In this document: positions 14,057 through 20,795 of the stretch, in pieces | How the letters are laid out: each line of letters begins with the position of its first letter | How positions within the stretch are numbered: position 1 is the stretch's first letter | Translations under genes and position numbers: made by a program | Source of the DNA: a virus | Length of the DNA stretch: 50,227 nt | Virus record (IMG/VR): IMGVR_UViG_3300011116_001232 | Coordinates: 1-50,227 of that record | Strand: one strand, 5' to 3' | Notes under the pieces: model-generated | What the model was told of the DNA's origin: nothing | What the model saw: the letters and a program-made list of their open reading frames with translations, nothing else | Databases searched by the model: none

Positions 14057-14443
14057 TTATCGAAACATGCTGTTTCGGCTTCGTTTGCCGTCAACCTTGC
14101 TGGTATCATAGTCATGACATCTGCTTGGATTCAATCCCAGTGCCCGCATTACACTCCGCCATCCATCTCCATGTCCATCGTCCCCGAAAACCTTATAAGC
14201 AATCAAATGTGCCACTTCATGAGGAATGGTATCATTCATGAAATCCTCAATATTCTCTTTGCATAGCTGTTCATTCAGTTGGATACGCCATTGCTGTAGC
14301 CATGCACGACCTGCAGTGCTGCCAATGATTACCCATTCCAATTTGGGAAAATCGAACTCGGCACCATACTCCTCGTTCAGCTCTTCCAGAACCTGCCACA
14401 CCCGATGAGTGGCTCGTTCTTTCATGGCTGTAACATCAAGCAT
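14057..14443 (-). CDS. SprT-like zinc metallopeptidase
   Basis: 128 residues with a zincin signature HEVAH at 75-79 and a third candidate ligand in HGDGW (H91), as in the SprT/Spartan family. In cellular homologues the domain cleaves DNA-protein crosslinks; in phages such small SprT proteins are frequent but unstudied. The usual C-terminal zinc ribbon of SprT is absent, as the protein ends about 30 residues after HGDGW. It overlaps the preceding gene by 8 nt, so the two are probably coexpressed. Confidence 0.85.
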   Translation of the reverse strand: MLDVTAMKERATHRVWQVLEELNEEYGAEFDFPKLEWVIIGSTAGRAWLQQWRIQLNEQLCKENIEDFMNDTIPHEVAHLIAYKVFGDDGHGDGWRSVMRALGLNPSRCHDYDTSKVDGKRSRNSMFR

Positions 14444-14624
14444 CTGGCTTGTTTCCCCATTCTGGATTCCAGTCCGATTGAACCTGCTTGGTCTTTTCTT
14501 CCATCACCATCATTTTGTATCGGCATGTGGCTTCCACCAAGAATATCTCAATGGCTTGCATGGTTTCGCTATCCACATCTGATAATATTTCCTTCTCTAG
14601 TTTTTTGCTTAATCTGTTGTTCAT
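14436..14624 (-). CDS. Hypothetical small protein
   Basis: 62 residues from the ATG at 14624, chosen because the early promoter element lies just upstream; the frame continues through that element to 14693. Helical, charged (MNNRLSKKLEKEILSDVDSETMQ...). Coupled to the SprT-like gene. Confidence 0.6.
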   Translation of the reverse strand: MNNRLSKKLEKEILSDVDSETMQAIEIFLVEATCRYKMMVMEEKTKQVQSDWNPEWGNKPDA

Positions 14625-14639
14625 GTTGCTAGCTTGGTC

Positions 14640-14659
14640 AATTATTTCACAAATGTCAA
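14640..14659 (-). promoter_or_regulatory. Early promoter element
   Basis: Minus strand TTGACATTTGTGAAATAATT, 15 nt before the 14624 start. Confidence 0.7.
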
Positions 14660-14689
14660 TATTAAAAATAGTTCTTCGACCCTCTACGC

Positions 14690-14827
14690 TCATGATTTCG
14701 TAAAGGAATATCCTGCTCCTCTTTCGCCTCTGACTCTGGGCGTTGGCAGGTTCATCCTCTTATGGGAGTTAGTCAGACTCGCCAAGAGAAGTGTTGGCGT
14801 TCCGTTATACATAACCAATGTCTCCAT
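14690..14827 (-). CDS. Possible small ORF in GC-richer segment
   Basis: 45 residues (METLVMYNGTPTLLLASLTNSHK...). The segment 14700-14850 is noticeably richer in G+C than its surroundings, and the opposite strand is also open (14634-14954), so coding is uncertain. It lies between the tRNA cluster and the protease operon and could be a non-coding or captured piece. Confidence 0.25.
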   Translation of the reverse strand: METLVMYNGTPTLLLASLTNSHKRMNLPTPRVRGERGAGYSFTKS

Positions 14828-14925
14828 TGGAAACTTTCCAGAACTGCAACCTTTCGGTCAACCTTCTCCGATATCGAAGAACTATACGCTTTGTATACTA
14901 CCTGATTTTATTGTCAATAATAAAA

Positions 14926-14998
14926 TAGCGAGTATGGGATTCGAACCCATGTAACAGGAATGAAAGTCCTGTGTCCTGGACCCCTAGACGAACTCGCC
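14926..14998 (-). tRNA. tRNA-Glu (TTC)
   Basis: Acceptor GGCGAGT/ACTCGCT (first pair G-U), anticodon stem CAGGA/TCCTG with loop CTTTCAT (TTC), T-arm ATGGG-TTCGAAT-CCCAT. An AT-rich hairpin (14905-14926) follows directly and may terminate the cluster transcript. Confidence 0.92.
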
Positions 14999-15001
14999 AT
15001 G

Positions 15002-15074
15002 AGCCGGATGTCGGATTTGAACCGACGACCTGCGGTTTACAAAACCGCTGCAACTACCGCTGTGCTAATCCGGC
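15002..15074 (-). tRNA. tRNA-Thr (TGT)
   Basis: Acceptor GCCGGAT/ATCCGGC, anticodon stem GCGGT/ACCGC with loop TTTGTAA (TGT), T-arm GTCGG-TTCAAAT-CCGAC. 3 nt separate it from tRNA-Glu. Confidence 0.93.
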
Positions 15075-15076
15075 AT

Positions 15077-15159
15077 TGGGCAGAAGTGGATTCGAACCAC
15101 TGAAGGCGTAAGCCAGGAGATTTACAGTCTCCCCCGTTTGTCCACTTCGGTATCTGCCC
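15077..15159 (-). tRNA. tRNA-Tyr (GTA)
   Basis: Acceptor GGGCAGA/TCTGCCC, anticodon stem GGAGA/TCTCC with loop CTGTAAA (GTA), a long variable arm as expected for tRNA-Tyr, and T-arm AGTGG-TTCGAAT-CCACT. Confidence 0.93.
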
Positions 15160-15221
15160 ATGATTATTATATATAGCTTAAAATTATAAAATTTTGTTTA
15201 ACTTTCAAGCTAAATATATTT

Positions 15222-15779
15222 ATGGATAAAAATGTTTTAGAATCATTAGTTCAGCAAAGATTGTCTTCTTATAAAATATCCAAAATAATTGGTAAGAGCC
15301 AAACGGCTACTAGATATTGGTTAAAAAAATATTCATTAAAAACAAAAGGTATAAATGCTGCATTTAAAGAAAACAATAAAATATATAAAATTTGTGCTCA
15401 GTGTAAGCAAAAAAAAGAAGTTAATAAGGATAATTTTTACGTAGAAAAGAATGGAAAGTTTCATCCTTGGTGTAAAATTTGTAATTGTAAACGCACTTTT
15501 AAAAGACAAAAAATGTTAAAACAACAATGTTTGGAATACAAGGGAAGTAAATGTGTTGTTTGTGGATATAACAAATATTTCGGTGCCTTGGAGTTTCATC
15601 ACCTTGATAAGACCAAAAAAGAATATGCCATCTCTGATCTTAAAAATTATAATTTTGAAACATTAAAAAAGGAATTAGATAAGTGTGTAATACTCTGTAG
15701 TAATTGTCATGCTGAATATCATGGCGGATTGATTGATCTGGGAACACCCGGGGTCGAACCGGGAATTGGCAAATTATGA
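15222..15779 (+). CDS. HNH endonuclease inserted in tRNA cluster
   Basis: 185 residues. The N-terminal 1-45 look like a helix-turn-helix (ISKIIGKSQTATRYWLKKY). A zinc ribbon follows (C58/C61, C84/C87), then an HNH nuclease core with C111/C114, H126-H127, C159/C162 and H163/H167. It is on the strand opposite to the tRNAs, between tRNA-Tyr and tRNA-Met. Its last 14 codons and stop are the antisense of tRNA-Met. It is clearly more AT-rich than the tRNAs. This fits a homing endonuclease that targets tRNA loci; no intron is present. Confidence 0.85.
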   Translation: MDKNVLESLVQQRLSSYKISKIIGKSQTATRYWLKKYSLKTKGINAAFKENNKIYKICAQCKQKKEVNKDNFYVEKNGKFHPWCKICNCKRTFKRQKMLKQQCLEYKGSKCVVCGYNKYFGALEFHHLDKTKKEYAISDLKNYNFETLKKELDKCVILCSNCHAEYHGGLIDLGTPGVEPGIGKL

Positions 15780-15810
15780 GTTTGCTGTTATACCATTTAA
15801 CTATGTTCCC
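15739..15810 (-). tRNA. tRNA-Met (CAT)
   Basis: Acceptor GGGAACA/TGTTCCC, anticodon stem GCAAA/TTTGC with loop CTCATAA (CAT), T-arm CCCGG-TTCGACC-CCGGG. A normal G1-C72 pair argues against an initiator. It could be elongator Met or a lysidine-modified Ile tRNA. It overlaps the HNH gene in antisense by 41 nt. Confidence 0.88.
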
Positions 15811-15814
15811 TTTT

Positions 15815-15905
15815 TACCTCCGATTGGATTCGAACCAATATTGCGCCCTAATCTAGAGCTTCACGAGTATAAGTCGTGGGTCTTAACCAGTTAGACGACG
15901 GAGGC
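15815..15905 (-). tRNA. tRNA with TAT anticodon and long variable arm (Ile?)
   Basis: Acceptor GCCTCCG/CGGAGGT (G-U first pair), 4-bp D-stem GTCT/AGAC, anticodon stem CACGA/TCGTG with loop CTTATAC (TAT), T-arm ATTGG-TTCGAAT-CCAAT. Between anticodon and T arms are 22 nt that fold as GCTC-TAGATTA-GGGC. A long variable arm is usual for Leu, Ser and Tyr tRNAs but not Ile, so the identity is uncertain. Confidence 0.8.
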
Positions 15906-15911
15906 AAAGCT

Positions 15912-16163
15912 CTACGCCGTCTTTTCTATTCGGGTCTGGTGTTTGAATGGGGGCTTCCATACATAACTGCCCCACATCTTCATCTTTAATTGTTGTTTGG
16001 CTTGAGCAAATGCTTTGGGCTTCATCTTCTTTGATCGCATTCGGGCTTCTTCAATCACACATTCTTCCTGCACTTTACCACTAAACTTTTTAAGACAACG
16101 AGCAAACGAATCGTTGCTTTGTCTTTCCCTTTCACTCACCTTCATGTTTACTCGGTCTACCAT
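15912..16163 (-). CDS. Hypothetical basic protein
   Basis: 83 residues (MVDRVNMKVSERERQSNDSFARCLKKF...), strongly basic and helical, ending with aromatic KMWGSYVWKPPFKH. An internal ATG at 16145 is possible. Preceded by a good sigma-70-type promoter. Unknown family. Confidence 0.55.
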   Translation of the reverse strand: MVDRVNMKVSERERQSNDSFARCLKKFSGKVQEECVIEEARMRSKKMKPKAFAQAKQQLKMKMWGSYVWKPPFKHQTRIEKTA

Positions 16164-16172
16164 ATTCTTAAC

Positions 16173-16201
16173 CTTATATACCTTTCTGGGTTGATTGTCA
16201 A
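16173..16201 (-). promoter_or_regulatory. Sigma-70-like promoter
   Basis: TTGACA (16196-16201) and TATAAG (16173-16178) with a 17-nt spacer on the minus strand, 10 nt before the 16163 start. Unlike the repeated early element, it has host-type spacing. Confidence 0.5.
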
Positions 16202-16390
16202 TTAGTTTTTAAAATCAAACTCATATTGTTCAGCCATGTATCTGCCCCGCATCTTTTCATTCAACAATGCTTGTTCGGCTTCCAACATATTTACCATCAG
16301 TTTTTCTTGCCACAGATCATCGTTACCATGCATGACCAGTTCTTGATAGTCTTTTAGTATTTGTTCCAATACTTCAGTTGCTCGTTTCAT
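16202..16390 (-). CDS. Hypothetical helical protein
   Basis: 62 residues (MKRATEVLEQILKDYQELVMHGNDDLWQEK...), amphipathic helices, acidic. ATGA overlap with the preceding gene. Unknown family. Confidence 0.6.
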   Translation of the reverse strand: MKRATEVLEQILKDYQELVMHGNDDLWQEKLMVNMLEAEQALLNEKMRGRYMAEQYEFDFKN

Positions 16391-16581
16391 GCAATCTCCT
16401 TTTCTGTTGTATAGCTATCCTCATAATCGAATGCTTCATTTGCATCTTGAGGATGATTTCGCAAATAGTCAATCCTTTTCTGTGCCATGTTTAGCAGTTC
16501 GTCTACCGGTATATTATCAAAAGTTCCGATAGGTGTCTCCATTTCAAACCACATTCTTGCAACATAATTAACCACCATCAT
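16387..16581 (-). CDS. Hypothetical small protein
   Basis: 64 residues (MMVVNYVARMWFEMETPIG...), acidic C-terminus. ATGA overlaps on both sides place it in a three-gene operon (16751-16202). Unknown family. Confidence 0.6.
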   Translation of the reverse strand: MMVVNYVARMWFEMETPIGTFDNIPVDELLNMAQKRIDYLRNHPQDANEAFDYEDSYTTEKEIA

Positions 16582-16751
16582 TTGGTTTGCTCCCGATATT
16601 TTTTAATGAAGTCGTGAGCAGTCATCATGCTTTCATCAAAGTGTCGGGTGCGATATTCATGTGGAGTATCCTCGTCAGCTTGGCTCATCAGTTCCGCAAG
16701 TATATCCACACTCTCGTTTAATAACTTTTTATATTTTATATCTTCTTTCAT
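16578..16751 (-). CDS. Hypothetical small protein
   Basis: 57 residues (MKEDIKYKKLLNESVDILAELMSQADEDTPHEYRTRHF...). GGAGGACAA lies directly before the ATG, like the site of the 6396 gene. First gene of the operon. Unknown family. Confidence 0.65.
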   Translation of the reverse strand: MKEDIKYKKLLNESVDILAELMSQADEDTPHEYRTRHFDESMMTAHDFIKKYREQTK

Positions 16752-16769
16752 TTGTCCTCCTAGATGGAA

Positions 16770-16790
16770 GGTGGGGGATTAAACCCCACC
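16770..16790 (-). terminator. Hairpin at the end of the RadA-like gene
   Basis: GGTGGGG/CCCCACC, 7-bp stem. The TAA of the 16779-17834 gene lies in the loop. No U-tract follows, so it may protect the 3' end or act as a weak terminator. Confidence 0.5.
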
Positions 16791-17834
16791 CTCCATTTGA
16801 GCACCACCTGCTTCACCAACATCATCTCCACCTTCCTCACCCGCACCTTCCTCGTTGGCTTGGGCGAGACTAGCTTTGCCAGCATCGGTAAGTTTGTAGA
16901 CTGCTTCCTCTCCCCGACCTTCCTTCATCACCTTGCCCTCTCGGATGAGTTGGCGAATGATGAGATAACCCCGCTGAACATTTCCATCTACGGCGTTAGT
17001 TACATCGGTTTGGGTCAATGGCTCGGCAAGCGAGAGAACCTTTTTCAAATCCTCTTGCCAACGCACTTTGCGAGGGTCGATTTGTGCAGGGGCAGTTCCA
17101 TCATTCACCCGAATTGCATTGTCCAAATCGAATCCGTTATGTCCAAGACGAAGCTCGACATTGTAGAGTCTGCCATACCGATTCTTTGTGCTGTAAATCA
17201 CACGCACATCTTCATCGGTCACGCTAGAACGCATCATAAAGTTTGCATCCACGGCGTGAGGAATGAGAGTCGAACCCCGATAGTTGTTGCTCTTTGTGAC
17301 GTGAAGAATCAATCCAAGAACACACTCTGTCTTTTTGCTGGACTTAATCATCTCGTGGAGACAATAGCTTTCCTTCTCCCTAGCATTCATCTTCTTTGCC
17401 GTGGTGAGACATTGAAAGCTATCCACTACCATCACATCCACTTGGCTCATCATTTCAATTACCTTGTCTACATCAGTTTGAATTGCGATGTTCACATCTT
17501 TCAAACCAAGACGGCGACAAGTATATGCCAACATCTCACGGCTTTCTTCGCCAGAGATATAAGCAGTTTTGATTCCTACCTTGGTCATACAATTAAGCAT
17601 TTGAAGTAGGAAGGTTGTCTTACCAAGACCAGCACCAGCCGCAAGTGTAAAAACTGTAGATGGTAACAAACCTTCGCCCCCAAAGACTTTATCCAACATC
17701 TCATTTCCAGTTTTCAAACGGCGGTTGAAAAGATCGGGGATAACGATCTCGCTAACCTTCGTAAGATTGGTTTCGTTGTGGGAGAGGTTCATCACCGCTC
17801 CGCTGTTAGGTGTAGTTGCTGTTGTGTTGCTCAT
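16779..17834 (-). CDS. RadA/Sms-like recombination ATPase with C-terminal winged helix
   Basis: 351 residues with a RecA-fold core: Walker A GAGLGKTT (67-74), YISGEES (92-98), Walker B MVVDS (135-139) and KNRYG (217-221). The YxSGEES and KNR(F/Y)G motifs identify the RadA/Sms branch, which loads or drives branch migration and D-loop extension in recombination. The N-terminal zinc finger and C-terminal Lon-like domain of cellular RadA are missing. Instead residues about 258-325 look like a winged helix (LAEPLTQTDVTNAV..., GYLIIRQLIREGKVMKEG), with a Gly/Glu-rich acidic tail. It probably serves phage recombination or replication restart. A DnaB-like helicase is less likely. Confidence 0.8.
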   Translation of the reverse strand: MSNTTATTPNSGAVMNLSHNETNLTKVSEIVIPDLFNRRLKTGNEMLDKVFGGEGLLPSTVFTLAAGAGLGKTTFLLQMLNCMTKVGIKTAYISGEESREMLAYTCRRLGLKDVNIAIQTDVDKVIEMMSQVDVMVVDSFQCLTTAKKMNAREKESYCLHEMIKSSKKTECVLGLILHVTKSNNYRGSTLIPHAVDANFMMRSSVTDEDVRVIYSTKNRYGRLYNVELRLGHNGFDLDNAIRVNDGTAPAQIDPRKVRWQEDLKKVLSLAEPLTQTDVTNAVDGNVQRGYLIIRQLIREGKVMKEGRGEEAVYKLTDAGKASLAQANEEGAGEEGGDDVGEAGGAQMEGGV

Positions 17835-17928
17835 AGGTTGGAGAGTGACAGATTTTGAAAATAATACAAGAAAATAATCTTATATTTTATGGGGGTGGGT
17901 GAGTTATTAAAACCTCTAATAACCGCCA

Positions 17929-18222
17929 TTAGCTCACCTTATGCATGAAGATGGGCGTGTAATCACCCACATATGCACCTTCGGTGTTGTAGCTAAAAAA
18001 TTCTTCAGCGTCATCGGGACTCATATCCTTCTCCAAAATCTTGATGCATTTGGCTCGGTCATAGATCGCCACATTCTTTCCACCAAATGCACTTCCAATT
18101 CCAATGAATGCACCATCAAAATTATCTGCCAACAATATCTTGTTCGCTTCATCTGGATAATACTCCTCGATGAATTCGCTGATCATTTTACGATTAGGGT
18201 TTTTATTCTTTATTCTTTTCAT
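17929..18222 (-). CDS. Conserved phage hypothetical protein
   Basis: 97 residues. The block FDGAFIGIGSAFGGKNVAIYDRAKCIKILEKD followed by MSPDDAEEFFSYNTEGAYVGDYTPIF is a pattern I know from widespread small phage proteins of unknown function. It overlaps the preceding gene as ATGA. Confidence 0.75.
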   Translation of the reverse strand: MKRIKNKNPNRKMISEFIEEYYPDEANKILLADNFDGAFIGIGSAFGGKNVAIYDRAKCIKILEKDMSPDDAEEFFSYNTEGAYVGDYTPIFMHKVS

Positions 18223-18536
18223 TGTGCTTTCTCCTTTTTGCCAGTTATCAAGTATTGTTTGATATATTGGCCGTTTAGATTTTCTATATTCACTTCACTA
18301 TACTTCCTGCGATATATGGTATCTGCAAGAAGAAGAGGATCTTTACAATAATAAGCATCCCCATTTCTGTTGAATACACGCCAAAGACCTTGGCCAATAT
18401 TGACCAGATTCTTCAGCTTGCTTCTCAGCTTGTTTGTCATTCTCACTTGGTTACCCTCCTTTGTTTTAGGGTCATCAGAGGTAACCATATTCTTTTCTTT
18501 CTTGCAAGTCTTTTTTTGCAAAATCTTCTTCTTCAT
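18219..18536 (-). CDS. Hypothetical basic protein
   Basis: 105 residues from the ATG at 18536; an internal ATG at 18488 (MVTSDDPKTKEG...) is equally possible because neither has a strong ribosome site. Lys-rich N-terminus, then a compact C-terminal part (GQGLWRVFNRNGDAYYCKDPLLLADTIYRRKY). Coupled to the next gene. Confidence 0.55.
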   Translation of the reverse strand: MKKKILQKKTCKKEKNMVTSDDPKTKEGNQVRMTNKLRSKLKNLVNIGQGLWRVFNRNGDAYYCKDPLLLADTIYRRKYSEVNIENLNGQYIKQYLITGKKEKAQ

Positions 18537-18545
18537 TACTTGATG

Positions 18546-18565
18546 TATTTATTTCAAAATAACAA
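18546..18565 (-). promoter_or_regulatory. Variant early promoter element
   Basis: Minus strand TTGTTATTTTGAAATAAATA, close to the 20-bp early element, 9 nt before the 18536 start. Confidence 0.45.
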
Positions 18566-18598
18566 AAAAGATTTTATATATTTTAAAAAAGAGATGTT

Positions 18599-18654
18599 GC
18601 CGGGGGATGGCAAGATCCAGGAGAAGCTCCCGGCACCACCCTGATCCGGTGGTG
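18599..18654 (-). terminator. Double hairpin with T-run
   Basis: CACCACC/GGTGGTG (18634-18654) and GCCGGG/CCCGGC (18599-18634) stand side by side, and on the minus strand the second is followed by AACATCTCTTTTTT. They form a second, stronger stop after the 18661-18692 terminator, or a short structured RNA of its own. Confidence 0.55.
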
Positions 18655-18660
18655 TTCTAT

Positions 18661-18692
18661 GGAAAAAAACGGGACTGTAAGACTCTTACAGT
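18661..18692 (-). terminator. Rho-independent terminator
   Basis: The perfect palindrome ACTGTAAGA-C-TCTTACAGT (18674-18692) is followed on the minus strand by CCCGTTTTTTT, 26 nt after the stop of the 18718 gene. Confidence 0.8.
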
Positions 18693-18717
18693 TCTGCTGC
18701 CGCTGCAGCGGCCCTGA

Positions 18718-18882
18718 TCACGCGTGAATGTCAACCAGGCGGCGGCATTTGGTCTTCAGGGCCGCGATGAAATCGTCACCCAGGTCATACTCCAGATGCA
18801 GCTCTTCCAGGATCTCAGTGTTCTGCAGTGCAACCAATGCTGCATGCGCCATCACCAATGTTTCACTATCGTCGAAATGCAT
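18718..18882 (-). CDS. Hypothetical small acidic protein
   Basis: 54 residues (MHFDDSETLVMAHAALVALQNTEILEELHLEYDLG...), helical, with a basic end (KTKCRRLVDIHA). GC-rich compared with neighbours. Followed by a clear terminator. Unknown family. Confidence 0.6.
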   Translation of the reverse strand: MHFDDSETLVMAHAALVALQNTEILEELHLEYDLGDDFIAALKTKCRRLVDIHA

Positions 18883-18888
18883 TTTATA

Positions 18889-19110
18889 TTATTTTATTTT
18901 TGTTGATGTTTCTTCCACGAAATGAATGGCTTCTTTTCTCACGTACCATGGCCAGGGCCAACTGCAGTCAATCAACACCGTATAATGCTCAGTGTTGCTG
19001 ACACCGCTTATCTTGCCATATAAACGGTCCCCGTCATCGGTTTGAAATGTGACGCTGCGGCCCACATTCTTTTCCATTAGCTCCAGCTGCAGCTCTTCGT
19101 CTGTTATCAT
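18889..19110 (-). CDS. Hypothetical beta-rich protein
   Basis: 73 residues from the ATG at 19110, chosen because AAAGGA lies 7 nt upstream. Begins MITDEELQLELMEKNVGRSVTFQTDDGDRLYG; the middle resembles a small SH3-like barrel (GKISGVSNTEHYTVLIDCSWPW). Unknown family. Confidence 0.6.
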   Translation of the reverse strand: MITDEELQLELMEKNVGRSVTFQTDDGDRLYGKISGVSNTEHYTVLIDCSWPWPWYVRKEAIHFVEETSTKIK

Positions 19111-19146
19111 GGTATTTTCCTTTATCATGCTTTTTGGATCAACGTT

Positions 19147-19155
19147 TCTATTAGA
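19147..19155. repeat. TCTAATAGA motif copy
   Basis: TCTATTAGA on the + strand within GTTTCTATTAGACAGGTTTGACC. The same neighbourhood (GGTTTGACCTTC) occurs beside the copy at 5114-5122. It lies in a short gene gap together with a TGCACGG/CCGTGCA hairpin at 19260-19283. Confidence 0.45.
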
Positions 19156-19309
19156 CAGGTTTGACCTTCAGTATGGTTGTTCCTGGGTGGTAATGGTAAG
19201 GATATATTATCGTTCCGCCGGAGTGGAAAGAGATGTTCCGCTATCCAGGGTGGTCGGAATGCACGGGATATGATTACCGTGCACTCACGGAAGATAATAA
19301 ATTAATATA

Positions 19310-19699
19310 TTATTTCTTGTGCTTACCGTTAATGGTAATAGCGCTCTGAAGCACTTCCGGGCTGATCTCGGGCAGACCGGCTGTTGCATTCAGTTGCTCG
19401 CGCACCTGCTGCACGTTCAATCCCTGGCGCAGCAACTTGAGTGCAGGACGGCAAATGTATTGGCTCCTGAACTCAGCTGGCTTGGTGCTGAGATATCCGC
19501 TGCCTGCAGTGCGCGTGGCACCGGTAATCAGGCATACCAGCTTGGCTGTTTTACCTTCACTCTTGCGGCCCCGACGGGTTTCAGTGGTTGATGTATTCAT
19601 ATTGTTTTCTTCTCCAGTATTATTCTTTTCAGAAATCTCCAGGACAGCAGCATCTGCCGCTTTCTTCCCGGGAACTTCATCCAGATATGTAATAGTCAT
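19310..19699 (-). CDS. Hypothetical protein
   Basis: 129 residues from the ATG at 19699; a start at 19600 (MNTSTTETRRGRKSEGK...) is an alternative with GGAG 12 nt upstream. The conserved-looking part is KLVCLITGATRTAGSGYLSTKPAEFRSQYICRPALKLLRQGLNVQQVREQL, possibly a small DNA-binding fold with paired Cys. TTGATA and TATAAG spaced as in a sigma-70 promoter precede the long form. Unknown family. Confidence 0.55.
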   Translation of the reverse strand: MTITYLDEVPGKKAADAAVLEISEKNNTGEENNMNTSTTETRRGRKSEGKTAKLVCLITGATRTAGSGYLSTKPAEFRSQYICRPALKLLRQGLNVQQVREQLNATAGLPEISPEVLQSAITINGKHKK

Positions 19700-19817
19700 A
19701 TTTCTTATATAAATGAATTGTTTACATTATCAACCGTTATTTTTATAAAATCTCTTAAATTGTTGATACTTAATGATATTATTTTTAAAAAGAATATATA
19801 TTTTAATAAAATAATGT

Positions 19818-19831
19818 TATAGGGCCCTATA
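19818..19831. promoter_or_regulatory. Perfect palindrome TATAGGGCCCTATA
   Basis: A 14-bp perfect palindrome in the 270-bp gap between the sigma factor gene and the 19310-19699 gene. The gap also holds a TCTATTAGA copy (19853-19861) and no gene. An operator is possible; chance is not excluded. Confidence 0.35.
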
Positions 19832-19969
19832 CATGTTCAATGGACACGCTTTTCTATTAGAATGGTCTTCCTGAATTTTGGTCCGGGCAAAAAATAATAA
19901 CGCAGCTCCAGGATCCATGCCACATATGTGGCATGCTGCATAACCTGCAGCCGGTGATCATCATGAACT

Positions 19970-20755
19970 CTATGTGATCTGCAGGTTATATTTCTTTTTA
20001 TATATTTCTAATTTCTTTTTTATTTTGTACAGGGCACTCATCTCCAGTTGACGAATGCGTTCCCGGGTAACATGCATTTGGCTGCCCAGTTCTTCCAGTG
20101 TGGGAATATGGTCCTGTTGATGGAAACCAAAACGGGCCAGCAATATTTCCCGTTGCCTGGGATCCAGTTCATTTATTAATTTGTGCAGCACACCGTACTC
20201 TTCATTCCCGTACATATTTTCAGGTTCAGATTGCGGCAGCTCCATGTACTCACCGTCGTCATTTGGTTTATCCAGGTCCACACGTTTGCATATCCTGCTG
20301 AAAGATTTGAGCGCTGCAGCACTGAGCCGCTCATCATCAAATTCTATGCCGCATCCCAGTCTTTCCTCCAGTTCATGTTTCTCGTGATATGCCCGGGCCA
20401 CATCATCATTATGCCGGTATGGTACACTGACCACATTGCTGTTCTTTTGAATAAAGCGCCGGATACCGTGCTTGATGTAATATGCCGCGTAATTACCAAA
20501 GCTGGCACCTTTAATCTTCTTCCACCGGCGGACCGCACTGTATAATCCAGGAGTTCCTGCCATGATCAGGTCATCGTGGCTATAACCTGCTGGGGGACGG
20601 TACTGATAAGCCAGGTATATTACCAACTTCATGTTGTGAAGCACCAGTTTGTCCAGGAAATGGCGGCGGCCCTTTTTAATTGCTTTCTGGTACCGTTCTA
20701 TGGTCTCGTCACTCAGTACCGGAAGATCATCGATTTTTATTCCCTTCAAGCTCAT
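19970..20755 (-). CDS. Phage sigma-70-family factor
   Basis: 261 residues. Region 2 (about 33-118) is clear: LVLHNMKLVIYLAYQYRPPAGYSHDDLIMAGTPGLYSAVRRWK, FGNYAAYYIKHGIRRFIQ. Region 4 (about 195-250) reads LDPRQREILLARFGF... TLEELGSQMHVTRERIRQLEMSALYKI, a canonical helix-turn-helix. The stretch between is shortened and acidic. It should direct RNA polymerase to phage promoters, most simply the TATAAATA set of the late genes. T4 gp55 is shorter and lacks a canonical region 4, so this protein is closer to host-type sigma factors. No Shine-Dalgarno is seen. Confidence 0.88.
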   Translation of the reverse strand: MSLKGIKIDDLPVLSDETIERYQKAIKKGRRHFLDKLVLHNMKLVIYLAYQYRPPAGYSHDDLIMAGTPGLYSAVRRWKKIKGASFGNYAAYYIKHGIRRFIQKNSNVVSVPYRHNDDVARAYHEKHELEERLGCGIEFDDERLSAAALKSFSRICKRVDLDKPNDDGEYMELPQSEPENMYGNEEYGVLHKLINELDPRQREILLARFGFHQQDHIPTLEELGSQMHVTRERIRQLEMSALYKIKKKLEIYKKKYNLQIT

Positions 20756-20795
20756 AAAGTTTTGACGGGAAAACGCAACATATGTTCAAAAGGTT

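Noticed and set aside
14634-14954. 106-residue + strand ORF running into the tRNA-Glu complement
   Set aside because: It crosses an early promoter element and the antisense of a tRNA; probably open by chance in the GC-richer segment.
16779-17834. Replicative DnaB-type helicase
   Set aside because: SGEES and KNRYG motifs fit RadA/Sms better, and the N-terminal helicase domain is absent.
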